DNA of 64,000 bases. Origin: Planctomyces sp. SH-PL14 (GTDB lineage: Bacteria; Planctomycetota; Planctomycetia; Planctomycetales; Planctomycetaceae). Positions 1 to 9,167 of this stretch are shown piece by piece. Location: the NCBI RefSeq assembly GCF_001610835.1, contig NZ_CP011270.1, positions 5,412,001 through 5,476,000 of the forward strand. The letters are read 5' to 3'. Under the pieces are notes generated by a model. The model did no database searches. It was not told the origin of the DNA and saw only the letters and a program-made list of their open reading frames with translations. The translations under genes and the position numbers were made by a program. Each line of letters begins with the position of its first letter. The stretch's first letter is position 1.

Positions 1-15
1 CTCACCAGAGATCCA

Positions 16-97
16 GTAGGGCGCGTTGAGTCTTCGAAACGCACCATGACCGACGCGCGAAGTCCGGTGCGTTTCGCAAAGCCTCAACGCACCCTAC
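16..97. repeat. Palindromic intergenic repeat (GTAGGG...CCCTAC)
   Basis: Two arms of about 30 bases (16-45 and 66-97) are near-perfect reverse complements around a 20-base spacer. The arms read GTAGGGCGCGTTGAG... and ...CCTCAACGCACCCTAC, each with an inner GGTGCGTTTCG or its complement. Similar GTAGGGTGCGTT palindromes are scattered in many bacterial genomes as REP- or MITE-like elements. No gene is visible in it. It lies just before an H320 half copy. Confidence 0.75.
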
Positions 98-162
98 GAA
101 ACTGGACGCTCAATCCACCAAGACCATCCACCGGACAGCCTGAAAGGCTGAACTCCAACAGG

Positions 163-338
163 GCTCCCTCACCCTTCATCGCTCGCTCTGGAATCCTCGC
201 GGGTTGGTGAGGGGGCATACGGCATGGCGTCCGCGCTTGGACACGCCCTCCTTCAGACATCTCCCGACGGTCAAGCCTCCGGCGGGCAAGAGGCATTCTG
301 CCCCCTGCACCCCCTGACCAGGGTCCCCCTGGACCCGG
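163..338 (+). repeat. H320 repeat copy 1 (right half only)
   Basis: This is the right half of the dispersed element. It holds the GCGGGTTGGTGAGGGGGCAT block, the GCGTCC-6-GGACAC hairpin, GCCTCCGGCGGGCAA, the inner hairpin (here GGCA-TTC-TGCC) and the terminal hairpin CCAGGG-TCC-CCCTGG. It ends ACCCGG. The left half is missing or unrecognisable. Its right end lies 2 bases from the TAG stop of the DUF1501 gene at 341, the same junction as copy 2 at 5868-5871. The 5' boundary is approximate. Confidence 0.85.
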
Positions 339-340
339 CT

Positions 341-1765
341 CTAGGTAAACAACTCCGTTCGCACTGTTCCCCCCGGCGCTACCGGCACCGGACGCTCCTG
401 CGCATCCTTGATCTGCGTCTCCGGATCAATCCCCAACGTATGGTAAATCGTCGCCGCCAGATCCTCCGGACTCACCGGCGGACTCAACGCATACGCCGCA
501 CTCGCGTCCGACTCGCCGTAAACAAACCCCCGCTTCATCCCCCCACCCGCCAGCACCGCCGGGAACAACGTCGACCAGTGATCCCGACCCCAGTTCGCAT
601 TCGCCCGCGGCGTCCGACCCATCTCACCCATCGCGACAACGAGCGTGTCATCCAGCCGCCCCCGCTCCTCCAGATCCAGAATCAACGACGACAACGCCCC
701 GTCGAGCGCCGGCAGCAGATGGTTCTTCACGTCGGTACTCGAAACATGCGAGTCCCACCCGTAGCCGTCCGGCGAGTCGAAGTGCACGGTCACAAACCGT
801 GACCCCGCCTCGACCAGCCGCCGCGCCAGCAGCGTCGATTGCCCGAACAGGTTCCGCCCATACCGATCCCGCACGGCATCCGACTCACGGCGGATATCGA
901 GCGCCTCCCGCGTCTTCGGCGAAGTCACCATCGAAAGCGCCCGCGCCTGAAACCGGTCATAGCTCTGCAGCGTCCGGTTCTCCTCCAGCTGCCGACGGGC
1001 TGTGTCAAACTGGTCCAGCAGCGTGGCCCGCTGCTCCAGCCGGGTGAGCGTCATTCCCTTCCCGCCCGACAGCCCCTGAACCTGATAATCCAGCTCATCG
1101 TCGGTGCAGTTCCGCCAGTAAGGATTGTCCTTCGGATCCCGCTTCTCGATCCGCGTCGTCAGCGGGTCATGCCGCCGCCCCAGCCACCCCGCATACTCGC
1201 CGGGCCGGATAAGCTGCACGGAGTACTCCTGCAGCCGCCCCAGGAAGTTCGGAGCCACGACATACCGCGGCAGGTCCGGCATCGCCTCCGGATGCCGCTG
1301 CTGTTCCAGATGATCGACGACCGAGCCCATCGACGGCCAGTCCTTCGGCGTCGCGTTGAACCCCGCCCCGATCGGAATGTGCCACTTCTGGCCCGTCTGC
1401 ACGTAATGCCCGCCGCCGCTGTGGTCATTGAAGCCGTGGGACATCGTCCGCACCACGCACAGCCGGTCCGTCACCTCCGCGATCCGCGGGAGATGCTCGC
1501 AGATCCGCAGCTCGGGCGTCCGGCTCGTGATCGCCCCGAACGGCCCCCGGATCTTGTCCGGCGCGTCCGGCTTCATGTCGAACGTCTCGAGCTGGCTCGG
1601 ACCGCCGAACAGAAACAGGAAGATCACCGACTTCGCCCGCGGGACGATCACCTGCGGATGCTCTTCCGCCCGCAGCACAGGATTCAGCCCCAGACCCAGG
1701 AGCCCCGCTCCCCCGGCCTGGAGCACCGTTCGCCGGCCCACCGCATCGCGCAGCACTCGAAGCAT
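341..1765 (-). CDS. DUF1501 family secreted protein
   Basis: This 474-residue protein belongs to the DUF1501 family (PF07394), a planctomycete-expanded family with a sulfatase/phosphatase-like fold whose substrate is unknown. The N-terminus MLRVLRDAVGRRTVLQAGG looks like a twin-arginine (Tat) signal. The family hallmarks FLFLFGGPSQLETFD, VRTMSHG and, near the end, GEMGRTPR...GRDHW are all visible. I chose the ATG at 1765 over an upstream in-frame start at 1879 because it begins directly at the Tat signal and a good promoter (1812-1840) lies inside the longer version. DUF1501 proteins usually pair with a DUF1549/DUF1553 protein. This one has no partner of its own, but it is divergent from such an operon. 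Its stop codon touches an H320 repeat. Confidence 0.93.
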   Translation of the reverse strand: MLRVLRDAVGRRTVLQAGGAGLLGLGLNPVLRAEEHPQVIVPRAKSVIFLFLFGGPSQLETFDMKPDAPDKIRGPFGAITSRTPELRICEHLPRIAEVTDRLCVVRTMSHGFNDHSGGGHYVQTGQKWHIPIGAGFNATPKDWPSMGSVVDHLEQQRHPEAMPDLPRYVVAPNFLGRLQEYSVQLIRPGEYAGWLGRRHDPLTTRIEKRDPKDNPYWRNCTDDELDYQVQGLSGGKGMTLTRLEQRATLLDQFDTARRQLEENRTLQSYDRFQARALSMVTSPKTREALDIRRESDAVRDRYGRNLFGQSTLLARRLVEAGSRFVTVHFDSPDGYGWDSHVSSTDVKNHLLPALDGALSSLILDLEERGRLDDTLVVAMGEMGRTPRANANWGRDHWSTLFPAVLAGGGMKRGFVYGESDASAAYALSPPVSPEDLAATIYHTLGIDPETQIKDAQERPVPVAPGGTVRTELFT

Positions 1766-2096
1766 GACGACCTCGTCACGGACCACATCTTCGCGAACGC
1801 ATCGACTCTCGTTTATACCGATGTTCGAGGGAAGCGTGAACTGCAAAGCGCGCGAATTTTCAAACGGCGGAGGGGGCATTTTCCGGTCAACAACCGCCCG
1901 CCCGCTGCGTACTCTTGCGGAATAAGAGGTCGAGCCGGCGCATTGCTCATGACGGGCGTGCCGGTGGGACGGCGAGACAGGTTTTTCCGGCGTGAGCTGA
2001 CCGAAAATCCATCCGCGCCTTTGTATCGGATGAAAGTTTTCCGGCTAAACTGAAACGTCCATTCCCGACCGCGCTCACGCAGTCGTTGAGGTGTTC
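1766..2096. other. Divergent intergenic region between DUF1501 and DUF1549 genes
   Basis: About 330 bases without a gene separate the two divergent cytochrome/DUF operons. The minus-strand promoter at 1812-1840 is the only strong signal. On the plus strand TTGTAT (2021) and TAAACT (2046) could form a weak promoter with a 19-base spacer for the gene at 2097. I see no terminator or repeat. Confidence 0.5.
1812..1840 (-). promoter_or_regulatory. Sigma70-like promoter for the DUF1501 gene
   Basis: On the minus strand TTCACG, a 17-base spacer and TATAAA form a good sigma70-type promoter. It would start transcription near 1805, about 40 bases before the ATG at 1765. This supports that start codon. 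Confidence 0.5.
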
Positions 2097-4031
2097 ATGA
2101 AACGTGTCAGCGTGCTCGCCATTCTGGCGGCGCTCATCGTGGCGATGGGCGGAACGTTCTTCTCGGGGTCCGATGCTGCCGCCCAGTCGCGCGGCCGGGC
2201 CAAGCCCAAGGTGAAGTCGGCCAAGGATCAGAAGCCCAAGACCGCGCTCCCGACCGATGTCGAGCGGTCCGACGTCGAGATCGCTCCGGTCGATCCCAAG
2301 CTCAGGGAATCGGCCGTCCGCTCGGCCGCCAAGATCGACGAGATCATCGACGAGGCCCTCAAGAAGGCCAAGGTCGAGCCGAACCCGCTGACCAGCGACG
2401 AGCAGTTCCTCCGTCGCGCCTACCTCGACATCGCCGGCACGATCCCGACGTCCAAGCAGGCGGAGTCGTTCCTCAAGAGCACCAACCCGAACAAGCGGGC
2501 CAACCTCGTCGAGTTTCTGCTGAACCGTCCCGCCTACGCCAGCCAGATGTACAACTGGATGGGGGACATGCTGCGGCTCGTCGACAAGGTCGACTTCTTC
2601 ACCTACATCCGCCCCTATTCGGACTGGGTCAAGGAATCGCTGCGTGAGAACACGCCGTGGAACGACATGGTCCATGACATGCTGACCGCTGAAGGTCAGG
2701 TGTGGGACAACCCGGCCGCCGGCTTCTACGTCCGCGACCAGGGGATGCCGCTCGACAACCTGAACAACTCGATCCGCATTTTCCTGGGGACCCGCATCGG
2801 CTGCGCCCAGTGCCACGACCACCCGTTCGACCGCTGGACCCAGAAGGAGTTCTACCAGCTGGCGGCGTTCGTGGGGGGGATCCAGTACGGCGTGAACCCG
2901 CCGGCGATGAACAAGATCAACAACAAGGAAGTCAACGAGGCGGCCGGCTCGCCGGAGTCGATGGAAGCCCGCCTGGGGCGGTACATCGTCACCGCCAACC
3001 GCAAGGGGGTCCTGGAGAATCCCAAGCGGCAGCTGACCTTCCCGAAGGACTACCAGTACAGCGACGCCAAGCCGGGTCAGGTCGCCTCCCCGGCCGTGCT
3101 GTGGGGCAAGACGACCGCCTCGGTCGCCCCGGAGAACCGCCGGACGGTTTACGCCGACTGGGTTACCTCGGACGACAATCCCCGCTTTGCGATGACGATG
3201 GCCAACCGGCTGTGGGCCAAGGCGATGGGCTACGGCCTGATCGAGCCGATGGACGACATGAAGGACGACACCGTCGCTTCGATCCCGGCCCTGATGGACT
3301 TCCTCTCCAACGAGCTCAAGCGGGTCAAGTACGACCTCAAGGAGTTCCAGCGGATCATCTACCTGACGAAGGCCTACCAGCGGCAGGTGTCGTACGACGG
3401 CGTCGATCCGACGAAGCCGTACCTGTTCCCCGGCCCGGTGCTGCGGCGGATGACCGCCGAGCAGGTGTGGGACTCGCTCCTGACGCTGTCGATCGCGAAT
3501 CCGGACAACATCCTCCGTCCCAGCGACAGCGAGTATGTGACGACGATCACGCTCGATCCGAAGACCTCGATCACCGAGATCCTGGACAAGGCCCGGCAGC
3601 TTGATGCCGTGACCAAGAAGGAGAACGAAGAGCGGCGGAAGCGGCTCTACAAGGGTGAAGAACTGCTGCGGGCGTCCGAGCTGCCGCAGCCCCTTCCCGA
3701 GCGGCATCTCCTCCGGCAGTTTGGCCAGAGCGACCGCGGCCAGATCAACGAGAGCCACACCGACGGGACCGTCCCGCAGCTCCTGACGATGTTCAACGGC
3801 TCGGCGACGCACATGATGCTCGAGAAGGGTTCGGTGATCTTCAACGAGGTCATCGCCGAGCCGTCGACCGACAAGCAGATCGACCGCGTCTTCCTGTGCC
3901 TCCTCTCCCGCAAGCCGACGAAGGCCGAGAAGGCCGCCGCCGCGGCGGAGATCAGCAAGGCCGGACCGGCCGGGATCGGGAACGTCATCTGGGCGCTCCT
4001 GAACACCCGCGAGTTCCTGTTCGTTCCCTGA
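2097..4031 (+). CDS. DUF1549/DUF1553 secreted cytochrome-like protein
   Basis: The 644-residue protein has a Sec signal (MKRVSVLAILAALIVAMGG...AAAQ), then a DUF1549 (PSCyt2) domain at roughly 60-270 and a DUF1553 (PSD1) domain in the C-terminal half. A CAQCHDHPFDRW motif (C236, C239, H240) is the family's CxxCH site and may bind covalent haem. FLRRAYLDIAGTIPT and the C-terminal LLNTREFLFVP are further hallmarks. A GTG at 2091 is also in frame, but the ATG at 2097 begins the signal peptide. The gene forms the standard planctomycete pair with the DUF1501 gene 158 bases downstream. The biochemical role is unknown. The last nine codons and the stop lie in a 29-bp tandem duplication (3999-4056). 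Confidence 0.93.
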   Translation: MKRVSVLAILAALIVAMGGTFFSGSDAAAQSRGRAKPKVKSAKDQKPKTALPTDVERSDVEIAPVDPKLRESAVRSAAKIDEIIDEALKKAKVEPNPLTSDEQFLRRAYLDIAGTIPTSKQAESFLKSTNPNKRANLVEFLLNRPAYASQMYNWMGDMLRLVDKVDFFTYIRPYSDWVKESLRENTPWNDMVHDMLTAEGQVWDNPAAGFYVRDQGMPLDNLNNSIRIFLGTRIGCAQCHDHPFDRWTQKEFYQLAAFVGGIQYGVNPPAMNKINNKEVNEAAGSPESMEARLGRYIVTANRKGVLENPKRQLTFPKDYQYSDAKPGQVASPAVLWGKTTASVAPENRRTVYADWVTSDDNPRFAMTMANRLWAKAMGYGLIEPMDDMKDDTVASIPALMDFLSNELKRVKYDLKEFQRIIYLTKAYQRQVSYDGVDPTKPYLFPGPVLRRMTAEQVWDSLLTLSIANPDNILRPSDSEYVTTITLDPKTSITEILDKARQLDAVTKKENEERRKRLYKGEELLRASELPQPLPERHLLRQFGQSDRGQINESHTDGTVPQLLTMFNGSATHMMLEKGSVIFNEVIAEPSTDKQIDRVFLCLLSRKPTKAEKAAAAAEISKAGPAGIGNVIWALLNTREFLFVP

Positions 4032-4056
4032 ACACCCGTGAGTTCCCGCTCGTTCC
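3999..4056 (+). repeat. 29-bp tandem duplication across a stop codon
   Basis: Two adjacent 29-base units, 3999-4027 and 4028-4056, differ at about three positions. The first encodes the conserved C-terminus NTREFLFVP. The second starts with the TGA stop and would encode a second, slightly diverged copy of that motif if read through. Confidence 0.85.
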
Positions 4057-4189
4057 CTGAACGAGACGGTGCCTGAATCCGGAGCGCGGCCTTCACCGGC
4101 CGCGTTCCCCATCGAATCGCAGTTCCCCTGACATCATCGAGAGCGCCTCCTCGCCGCTCCCGCTTCGCAATCCAGCCCACGAGTCTCCC

Positions 4190-5485
4190 ATGTCGAACCC
4201 ATTCCTCCGTCTCGACGAATTGAGCCGCCGGCAGATGGTGCAGGCCCTGGCCAAGTCCTGCCTGGGCGTGACCCTGATGCCGCTGGCCTTCCAGCAGGTG
4301 TTTGCCGCCGACGCCAAGAAAGCCCCGCAGAAGCTCTCCGGCGGCAAGCCGGCCAAGCACGTCATCTACCTGTACATGCAGGGGGCGATGTCGCAGCTCG
4401 ACACCTTCGATCCCAAGCCCGGCACCAAGGTCCAGGGGGAGACGAAGCCGATCGCGACCGCGCTCTCGGGCGTGCAGTTCGCCGAGTACCTGCCGAACCT
4501 CGCCAAGCAGGCCAAGAAGCTGGCGGTGATCCGGTCGATGACGACCACGACCGCCGACCACACGCAGGCCCGGTACCTCGCCAACACGAGCTTCAAGCCG
4601 ATCGCCTCGATCGCCCATCCGGGCTTCGGCTCGTGGGTCCACAAGGAACTCGGCGGTCTGCACAAGGACCTGCCGGTCGCGGTGCAGATCGGCGGCGGGG
4701 TCGGTCCCGGTTACCTGGGGGCCAAGTACGCTCCGGTTCCCGTGGGTGACCCGGCGCTCGGCCTGCAGAACACGAAGTCTCCGGCGTACATGACGGACGA
4801 CACCTTCGATAAGCGGATGCAGCTCTCCGGGGTCTTTGACCAGAACTTCCGCAAGAAGGCGGAGAAGAACCCGAAGGTGACCGGGTACGACGACCTGTAC
4901 CGGGACGCGATCAGCCTCTTGCGGTCGGAGGACCTGAAGGCGTTCGACATCACGCAGGAGAAGGACGAGCAGAAGAAGGCGTACGGCGACACCAAGTTCG
5001 GCAAGGGGTGTCTCCTGGCCCGCCGGCTGGTGCAGAGCGGCGTGCGGTATGTGGAAGTCTCGTTCGGTTCGTGGGACCACCACTACGAGCTGTGGGACAA
5101 GATCCCGAACATGGCGGGCGAGCTGGACCGCGTCGCTTCGGCTCTGCTGACGGACCTTGAGCAGCAGGGGCTGCTGAAGGACACCGTGGTTGTGATCGGG
5201 ACGGAGTTCGGCCGGCAGCCGGACATCAACATCAACACCGGCCGCGACCATCATCCGGCGGTTTACTCGTGCGTGCTGGCGGGTGGTCCGGTGAAGGGTG
5301 GGCAGGTGTACGGGAAGAGTGATGAGAAGGCGTTCCGGGTCGATACCGATGGGGTGTCGCCGGAGGACTTCAATGCCACGCTCGCGGTGGCGGTGGGGAT
5401 TGATCCGGACAAGGAGATCCACTCGCCAGACGGCCGCCCGTTCACGCTGGGCAATCATGGCAAGGCGTTGACGAAGGTGGTTTGA
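4190..5485 (+). CDS. DUF1501 family secreted protein
   Basis: This 431-residue DUF1501 protein (PF07394) has a Tat-like N-terminus (SRRQMVQALAKSCLG), the family start motif YLYMQGAMSQLDTFDPKPG, VIRSMTTTTADH, and a C-terminal GTEFGRQPDI...GRDHHP block. It lies 158 bases behind the DUF1549/DUF1553 gene in the usual order and is probably cotranscribed. The two products are expected to work together at the envelope. No reaction has been assigned to the family as far as I know. A strong intrinsic terminator (5508-5543) follows. Confidence 0.93.
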   Translation: MSNPFLRLDELSRRQMVQALAKSCLGVTLMPLAFQQVFAADAKKAPQKLSGGKPAKHVIYLYMQGAMSQLDTFDPKPGTKVQGETKPIATALSGVQFAEYLPNLAKQAKKLAVIRSMTTTTADHTQARYLANTSFKPIASIAHPGFGSWVHKELGGLHKDLPVAVQIGGGVGPGYLGAKYAPVPVGDPALGLQNTKSPAYMTDDTFDKRMQLSGVFDQNFRKKAEKNPKVTGYDDLYRDAISLLRSEDLKAFDITQEKDEQKKAYGDTKFGKGCLLARRLVQSGVRYVEVSFGSWDHHYELWDKIPNMAGELDRVASALLTDLEQQGLLKDTVVVIGTEFGRQPDININTGRDHHPAVYSCVLAGGPVKGGQVYGKSDEKAFRVDTDGVSPEDFNATLAVAVGIDPDKEIHSPDGRPFTLGNHGKALTKVV

Positions 5486-5507
5486 GCGAACGCAGAGTTC
5501 CAAAACG

Positions 5508-5543
5508 AAAGCGGGGCACGACAAATCGTGCCCCGCTTTTTTT
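5508..5543 (+). terminator. Intrinsic terminator after the DUF1501 operon
   Basis: A perfect 11-bp stem (GCGGGGCACGA at 5511-5521 with its complement at 5526-5536) has a CAAA loop and is followed by seven T. It starts 22 bases after the stop codon. Confidence 0.9.
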
Positions 5544-5550
5544 ATGTTCG

Positions 5551-5868
5551 AACCGCGTCCTCGCCGGCACGGCTCCGCTACGTCAAACCCATTGTGCGAC
5601 GGCCGCTGGGGTCAAGGGGGTCTCACCCCCTTGCCGCCGGAGGCACTTCCATGAGGAACCGTGGTCAGCAACGGACGTCCATTTTGTGGAACCGGTGTTG
5701 AGGACTCGCCGCTCGTGTCGTAATCCCCGTGGGTTGGTGAGGGGGCATACGGCACGGTGTCCGCGTTTGGACACTCGCTCTTTCAGTGAGATCGAGACGA
5801 GACGGGCCTCCGGCGGGCAAAGGGGCGTTGCCCCTCTGCACTCCCCACCAGGGTGCCCCTGGACCCGG
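5551..5868 (+). repeat. H320 repeat copy 2 (full)
   Basis: Full element of 318 bases between convergent genes. Left hairpin CAAGGGGGT-CTC-ACCCCCTTG, centre hairpin GTGTCC-GCGTTT-GGACAC, inner right hairpin AGGGGC-GTT-GCCCCT, terminal hairpin CCAGGG-TGC-CCCTGG. The left end starts just after the operon terminator. The right end adjoins the TAG stop of the minus-strand gene at 5871. Confidence 0.9.
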
Positions 5869-5870
5869 CT

Positions 5871-7268
5871 CTATCGCGCCGAACCCACCGCCACCACTTC
5901 CTCCTCCAGCGGCAACCGCAACGCTTCCGTGAACCGATCGAACGAGTTCGCATCACACGTCAGGAAGATAATCTCCGCCACCTCGTGATCCGAAAACTCC
6001 TTCCGCAACCCCGCCACATCCGCATCGACCACCGTATGCGGAGCCGACGTCAGCTTGCGGGCAAACGCAAACACCGCCTTCTCCTTCGGCGAGAACGCCC
6101 CCTCATCCCCCCCGACCGCAAACAGCCGATCATCCGCCACACCCATCGCATTCAGCCGCGCCCGGGCATGCGCCGCCGCATACCACGCCCGGTCCTCACG
6201 AGCACAAACCCACCCGATCAGCGCCTTGAGGTTCGCATCCAGCCGACCATCCCGGGCCAGCGCCTGCCGATGCTTCCACAACCGAAGAGCCGACGGAGCC
6301 GAGTACGCGGAAGCCCGCACCCAGTTCGGCGGCAACACGCCCGGTGTATCCGCCGCGATGGCCGCCTGGCCCGCATCCGCCGTGGGGAGCTTCACAGTCG
6401 GCGTCCGGCCACGGCAGGCGGCCATCGCAGCTTCAGCTTCGGAACGAGATTCCCACGCCGGCCGCGGGACATAGTCGATCGGAGCCACCTTCGTCTCGAC
6501 GGAGGTGAACGCCTCCGAAGTCGGCGTGTCGAGCTGGCTCGGCTCATCCCCGCCGAACGACCGGTCCTGCGGAATCCCCGTCGACGCCGTCCAGCGGTTC
6601 GTCGAGTTGTTCCCGCAGATCGTCTGCAGCACGTCGACGATCTGCTCGTCGGAGTAGTGCGCCTTGAGCGCCGCCACATCGGCCGGCGTCACCAGGTGCG
6701 GCGTCAGCGTCAGCTTGCGGGTGAACGCCATCGCGGCCTGCTCGGCGGCAGGGAACTCGCTCCAGCGGGAATCGAGCGAGGCGATCTGGTCCTCCGTCAT
6801 CCCCGCCCGGCGGAGCTTCAGCTCCTGATGCCCCAGGCAGTACTGGCAGTCATTTGTCCGCGAGACGATCCAGAAGAGACGCGTCTTGAACCCGAAGTCC
6901 GGCGCTGCCGCCATCTGGCCCAGCGAGGACGACCCGCCCCCGCGGTTGTTCCCTGCGCCCGAGCTTCCACCCGTCCCGCGTCCACTGCCGCTTCCGCCCG
7001 TCGACGAGCGCGAGGCCAGCCACGATTCGGGAAGGTAGAGCGACCGCAGCCGGCCGTTGTTGACCGAGCGGACCCCGGCCGCAATGTCCTCGGCGCTCAG
7101 CGAGGGGAGCGGCAGGCGGGCTTCGCGCTGCTTCAGGCCTTCGATCCGCTTCTTCATTTCCGGCCGGGTCCGCGCGGGAGCGGGCGCGGCGGGGGAGTCA
7201 TCGGCCCGCAGTCCGGCCGCGGAGCCAAACAGGGCGAGCGAAAGGGCCACCTTGATCGAGAGTCGCAT
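5871..7268 (-). CDS. Carboxymuconolactone decarboxylase (AhpD-like) double-domain protein
   Basis: The 465-residue protein has a signal peptide (MRLSIKVALSLALFGSAAG), a Gly/Ser-rich stretch at about 88-116 and two AhpD-like helical domains. The first has the redox signature NDCQYCLGHQ (C141, C144, H147). The second has CAREDRAWYAAAH, which lacks the second cysteine, so only the first domain looks redox-competent. Family members are peroxidase- or disulfide-reductase-like, and the substrate here is unknown. The start is the ATG at the signal peptide, since the upstream in-frame start at 7349 overlaps the preceding gene. It is the third gene of a minus-strand cluster (DUF1559, lipoprotein, this gene). 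Its stop codon adjoins an H320 repeat. Confidence 0.85.
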   Translation of the reverse strand: MRLSIKVALSLALFGSAAGLRADDSPAAPAPARTRPEMKKRIEGLKQREARLPLPSLSAEDIAAGVRSVNNGRLRSLYLPESWLASRSSTGGSGSGRGTGGSSGAGNNRGGGSSSLGQMAAAPDFGFKTRLFWIVSRTNDCQYCLGHQELKLRRAGMTEDQIASLDSRWSEFPAAEQAAMAFTRKLTLTPHLVTPADVAALKAHYSDEQIVDVLQTICGNNSTNRWTASTGIPQDRSFGGDEPSQLDTPTSEAFTSVETKVAPIDYVPRPAWESRSEAEAAMAACRGRTPTVKLPTADAGQAAIAADTPGVLPPNWVRASAYSAPSALRLWKHRQALARDGRLDANLKALIGWVCAREDRAWYAAAHARARLNAMGVADDRLFAVGGDEGAFSPKEKAVFAFARKLTSAPHTVVDADVAGLRKEFSDHEVAEIIFLTCDANSFDRFTEALRLPLEEEVVAVGSAR

Positions 7269-7341
7269 GACGGGTCGCCTGAGAAAGAGAAGGAAAGGAT
7301 ATGGGCGTGGAGAAACCGCCGGGCGGTCACCCCGGGAAAGG

Positions 7342-7734
7342 TTATTCACGGAAAACGGACACCGCGGGGGAGGTCCCGACGACGTAGGTCACGTCGGTCT
7401 TGGTCTCCTTCCCCTTGGGCTTCTTGAGCGTGAGGCGGGTGGGGATATGGAGGTTCGTGCCGTCGCTCCGTTCGTCGGGAAGCACTTCATAGGCCACGAG
7501 CTCCGCGCCCCCTTCCCAGTCCTCGTCGCGGGCGATGATCGCCGGCAGCAGGTCCTTGACTGTCTTTCCCGCTTTCCAGGCGTCGAGGAACTCGGTGCAG
7601 CTCTTGCGGGCCAGCTCCGGATCGAGCGACAGATTCCGGGCGGAATGTCCGCAGCCGGAACCGGCCAGCACCGCCAGCAGGAGGAAGCCGAAGCCGCGAC
7701 GCGACACCAGGGAAGGACGGGAACTCACGAACAT
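7342..7734 (-). CDS. Small predicted lipoprotein
   Basis: A 130-residue protein with a lipoprotein signal: an Arg-containing n-region, FGFLLLAVLAGSGC as hydrophobic core and lipobox, and the acylated Cys near residue 28. The mature part is hydrophilic and ends with a predicted beta-rich segment. I do not recognise a named domain. It lies 70 bases downstream of the DUF1559 gene. Planctomycete DUF1559 genes are often followed by small lipoproteins, and the same arrangement recurs here at 30436/31652. It is probably anchored in the outer or inner membrane, with unknown function. Confidence 0.75.
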   Translation of the reverse strand: MFVSSRPSLVSRRGFGFLLLAVLAGSGCGHSARNLSLDPELARKSCTEFLDAWKAGKTVKDLLPAIIARDEDWEGGAELVAYEVLPDERSDGTNLHIPTRLTLKKPKGKETKTDVTYVVGTSPAVSVFRE

Positions 7735-7804
7735 GGCTCGCTGCGGAAGAAGGGAGATTCAAATCTCGTAACGGACGACTGATTTCTGACGGCTGCCAAC
7801 TCCC

Positions 7805-8755
7805 TCAGAACTCGCCGATCCGCTCCTTGCCGTTGCGGGTCCCCAGGGCCCGCCAGATGCTCAGATCGACGCTGTTCCCGGCAAAGCGGACCGAGCCGTC
7901 ACACAGGAGCAGGTTGACCCCGCCCGTGTGGCGGCTGTTGGCGGTCGTGGCGATCCGGCTGGGCGGGTACATGCAGGAGCGGTCGTTCGGCGTCAGGATG
8001 TGGTAGTAGTAGGTCGTCGTGTGGTCCGGAGAGAGCCACGGCGCGCCGCCGTTCGACTTCCCCTGCTTGCTCATGTCCGCCACGTTCACGGCGTGGCACT
8101 GGTCGCGGGCCTCGTCCGGCGTATTGGGGTAGGTTCCCGGCTGGAAGGTGTCGCTCTCCGGCGTGCTGACGGTGTTGCTGCCGTCACCCAGCATCCGCTC
8201 CGACATGAGGGCCGTGTTGGTCGTCCCGTCGATGATGTCGGCGATGCGGATGAAGCTGTCCTGGTACATCACGCCGTCGGGCATCGGCAGGCCGTAGTTC
8301 GTGCTGCCGACGGTCGTTCCCGGCAGGCCGTTCATGACCGTCGTTCCGGTGTTCGTGTAGTAGTTGTTCCGGCCGCCGGCCGCCGCCGGGAGCCCGTCGG
8401 TGTCGGAGGGGCAGCGGAACATCTGGATCGTCAGGTCGTACGCGAACTTGTTGTTGGCGTGCGTGGAGACGACGTTGAAGTCGATCCGGTTGTAGACGGC
8501 GGTCTGGTCCATGTGGGGCAGGATGCGGGCCTGCCCGGACAGACTGACGTTCGAGTTCTTCGACATGGGGAAGCCCCCCATGGTCTCGTGGTAGTTGTGC
8601 AGGGCGATGCCGAGCTGCTTGAGGTTGTTGCGGCACTGATTGGCCCGGGCCGCCTCGCGGGCCTGCTGGACGGCGGGCAGGAGGATGGCGACGAGGACGG
8701 CGATGATGGCGATGACGACCAGCAGCTCGATGAGGGTAAAGCCACGGCGTTTCAT
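7805..8755 (-). CDS. DUF1559 protein with prepilin-type N-terminus
   Basis: The 316-residue protein starts [20 protein letters not shown], a type IV prepilin cleavage and methylation motif with a glycine before the [16 protein letters not shown] follows, then the DUF1559 (SBP_bac_10) domain with the C-terminal signature [21 protein letters not shown]. Planctomycetes have many such proteins. They resemble type II secretion or pilus pseudopilins, but the role is unproven. An in-frame start at 8962 exists, but the ATG at the prepilin motif is clearly the right one. It heads a probable operon with the lipoprotein and the AhpD-like gene. Confidence 0.95.
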   Translation of the reverse strand: MKRRGFTLIELLVVIAIIAVLVAILLPAVQQAREAARANQCRNNLKQLGIALHNYHETMGGFPMSKNSNVSLSGQARILPHMDQTAVYNRIDFNVVSTHANNKFAYDLTIQMFRCPSDTDGLPAAAGGRNNYYTNTGTTVMNGLPGTTVGSTNYGLPMPDGVMYQDSFIRIADIIDGTTNTALMSERMLGDGSNTVSTPESDTFQPGTYPNTPDEARDQCHAVNVADMSKQGKSNGGAPWLSPDHTTTYYYHILTPNDRSCMYPPSRIATTANSRHTGGVNLLLCDGSVRFAGNSVDLSIWRALGTRNGKERIGEF

Positions 8756-9167
8756 GACGGCTCCAGACGGCGGAAAGACGGGAGTACGAATCGAATGAAA
8801 ATGGACGAAGAGGTGTGGCGGAGCGGAACCGGGGAGCGATCCCCGCGAACGGGTGGCAGCGGACGTTTCTGCCGGGCGGGTGGTTCGGAACCGCCCCTCC
8901 GCGGGCTCTCTTCCGCCACGAAAGAGACACCGCGCGAAGGGGCGACATTCCCGAAAGCGCAACAGGCAGCGAGGCTCAGAGTCACCGGGGGGAGGAGCGA
9001 GAAATCGCGGCGGCGCGGTCCGGCGGAAGCCGCTGGTGGGCGGCTCAATCCGAGGTGGCCGGGGCAGAGCCTTGCGGCGGACCTTCGGACTTCAGCGGGG
9101 ACGTGCGCAGCGGCCGGCCCGGTTCTCGATGGAGATCGGTGGCCGGACTTCCTCCTGGGAGGCGGAA

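Noticed and set aside
838-2053. Long plus-strand open frame opposite the DUF1501 gene
   Set aside because: Arg/Pro-rich translation without any domain, lying antisense to a clear DUF1501 protein.
1947-4112. 721-residue minus-strand open frame opposite the DUF1549 gene
   Set aside because: Composition (Leu/Arg/Val/His-rich) and lack of motifs show that it is an antisense shadow in GC-rich DNA.
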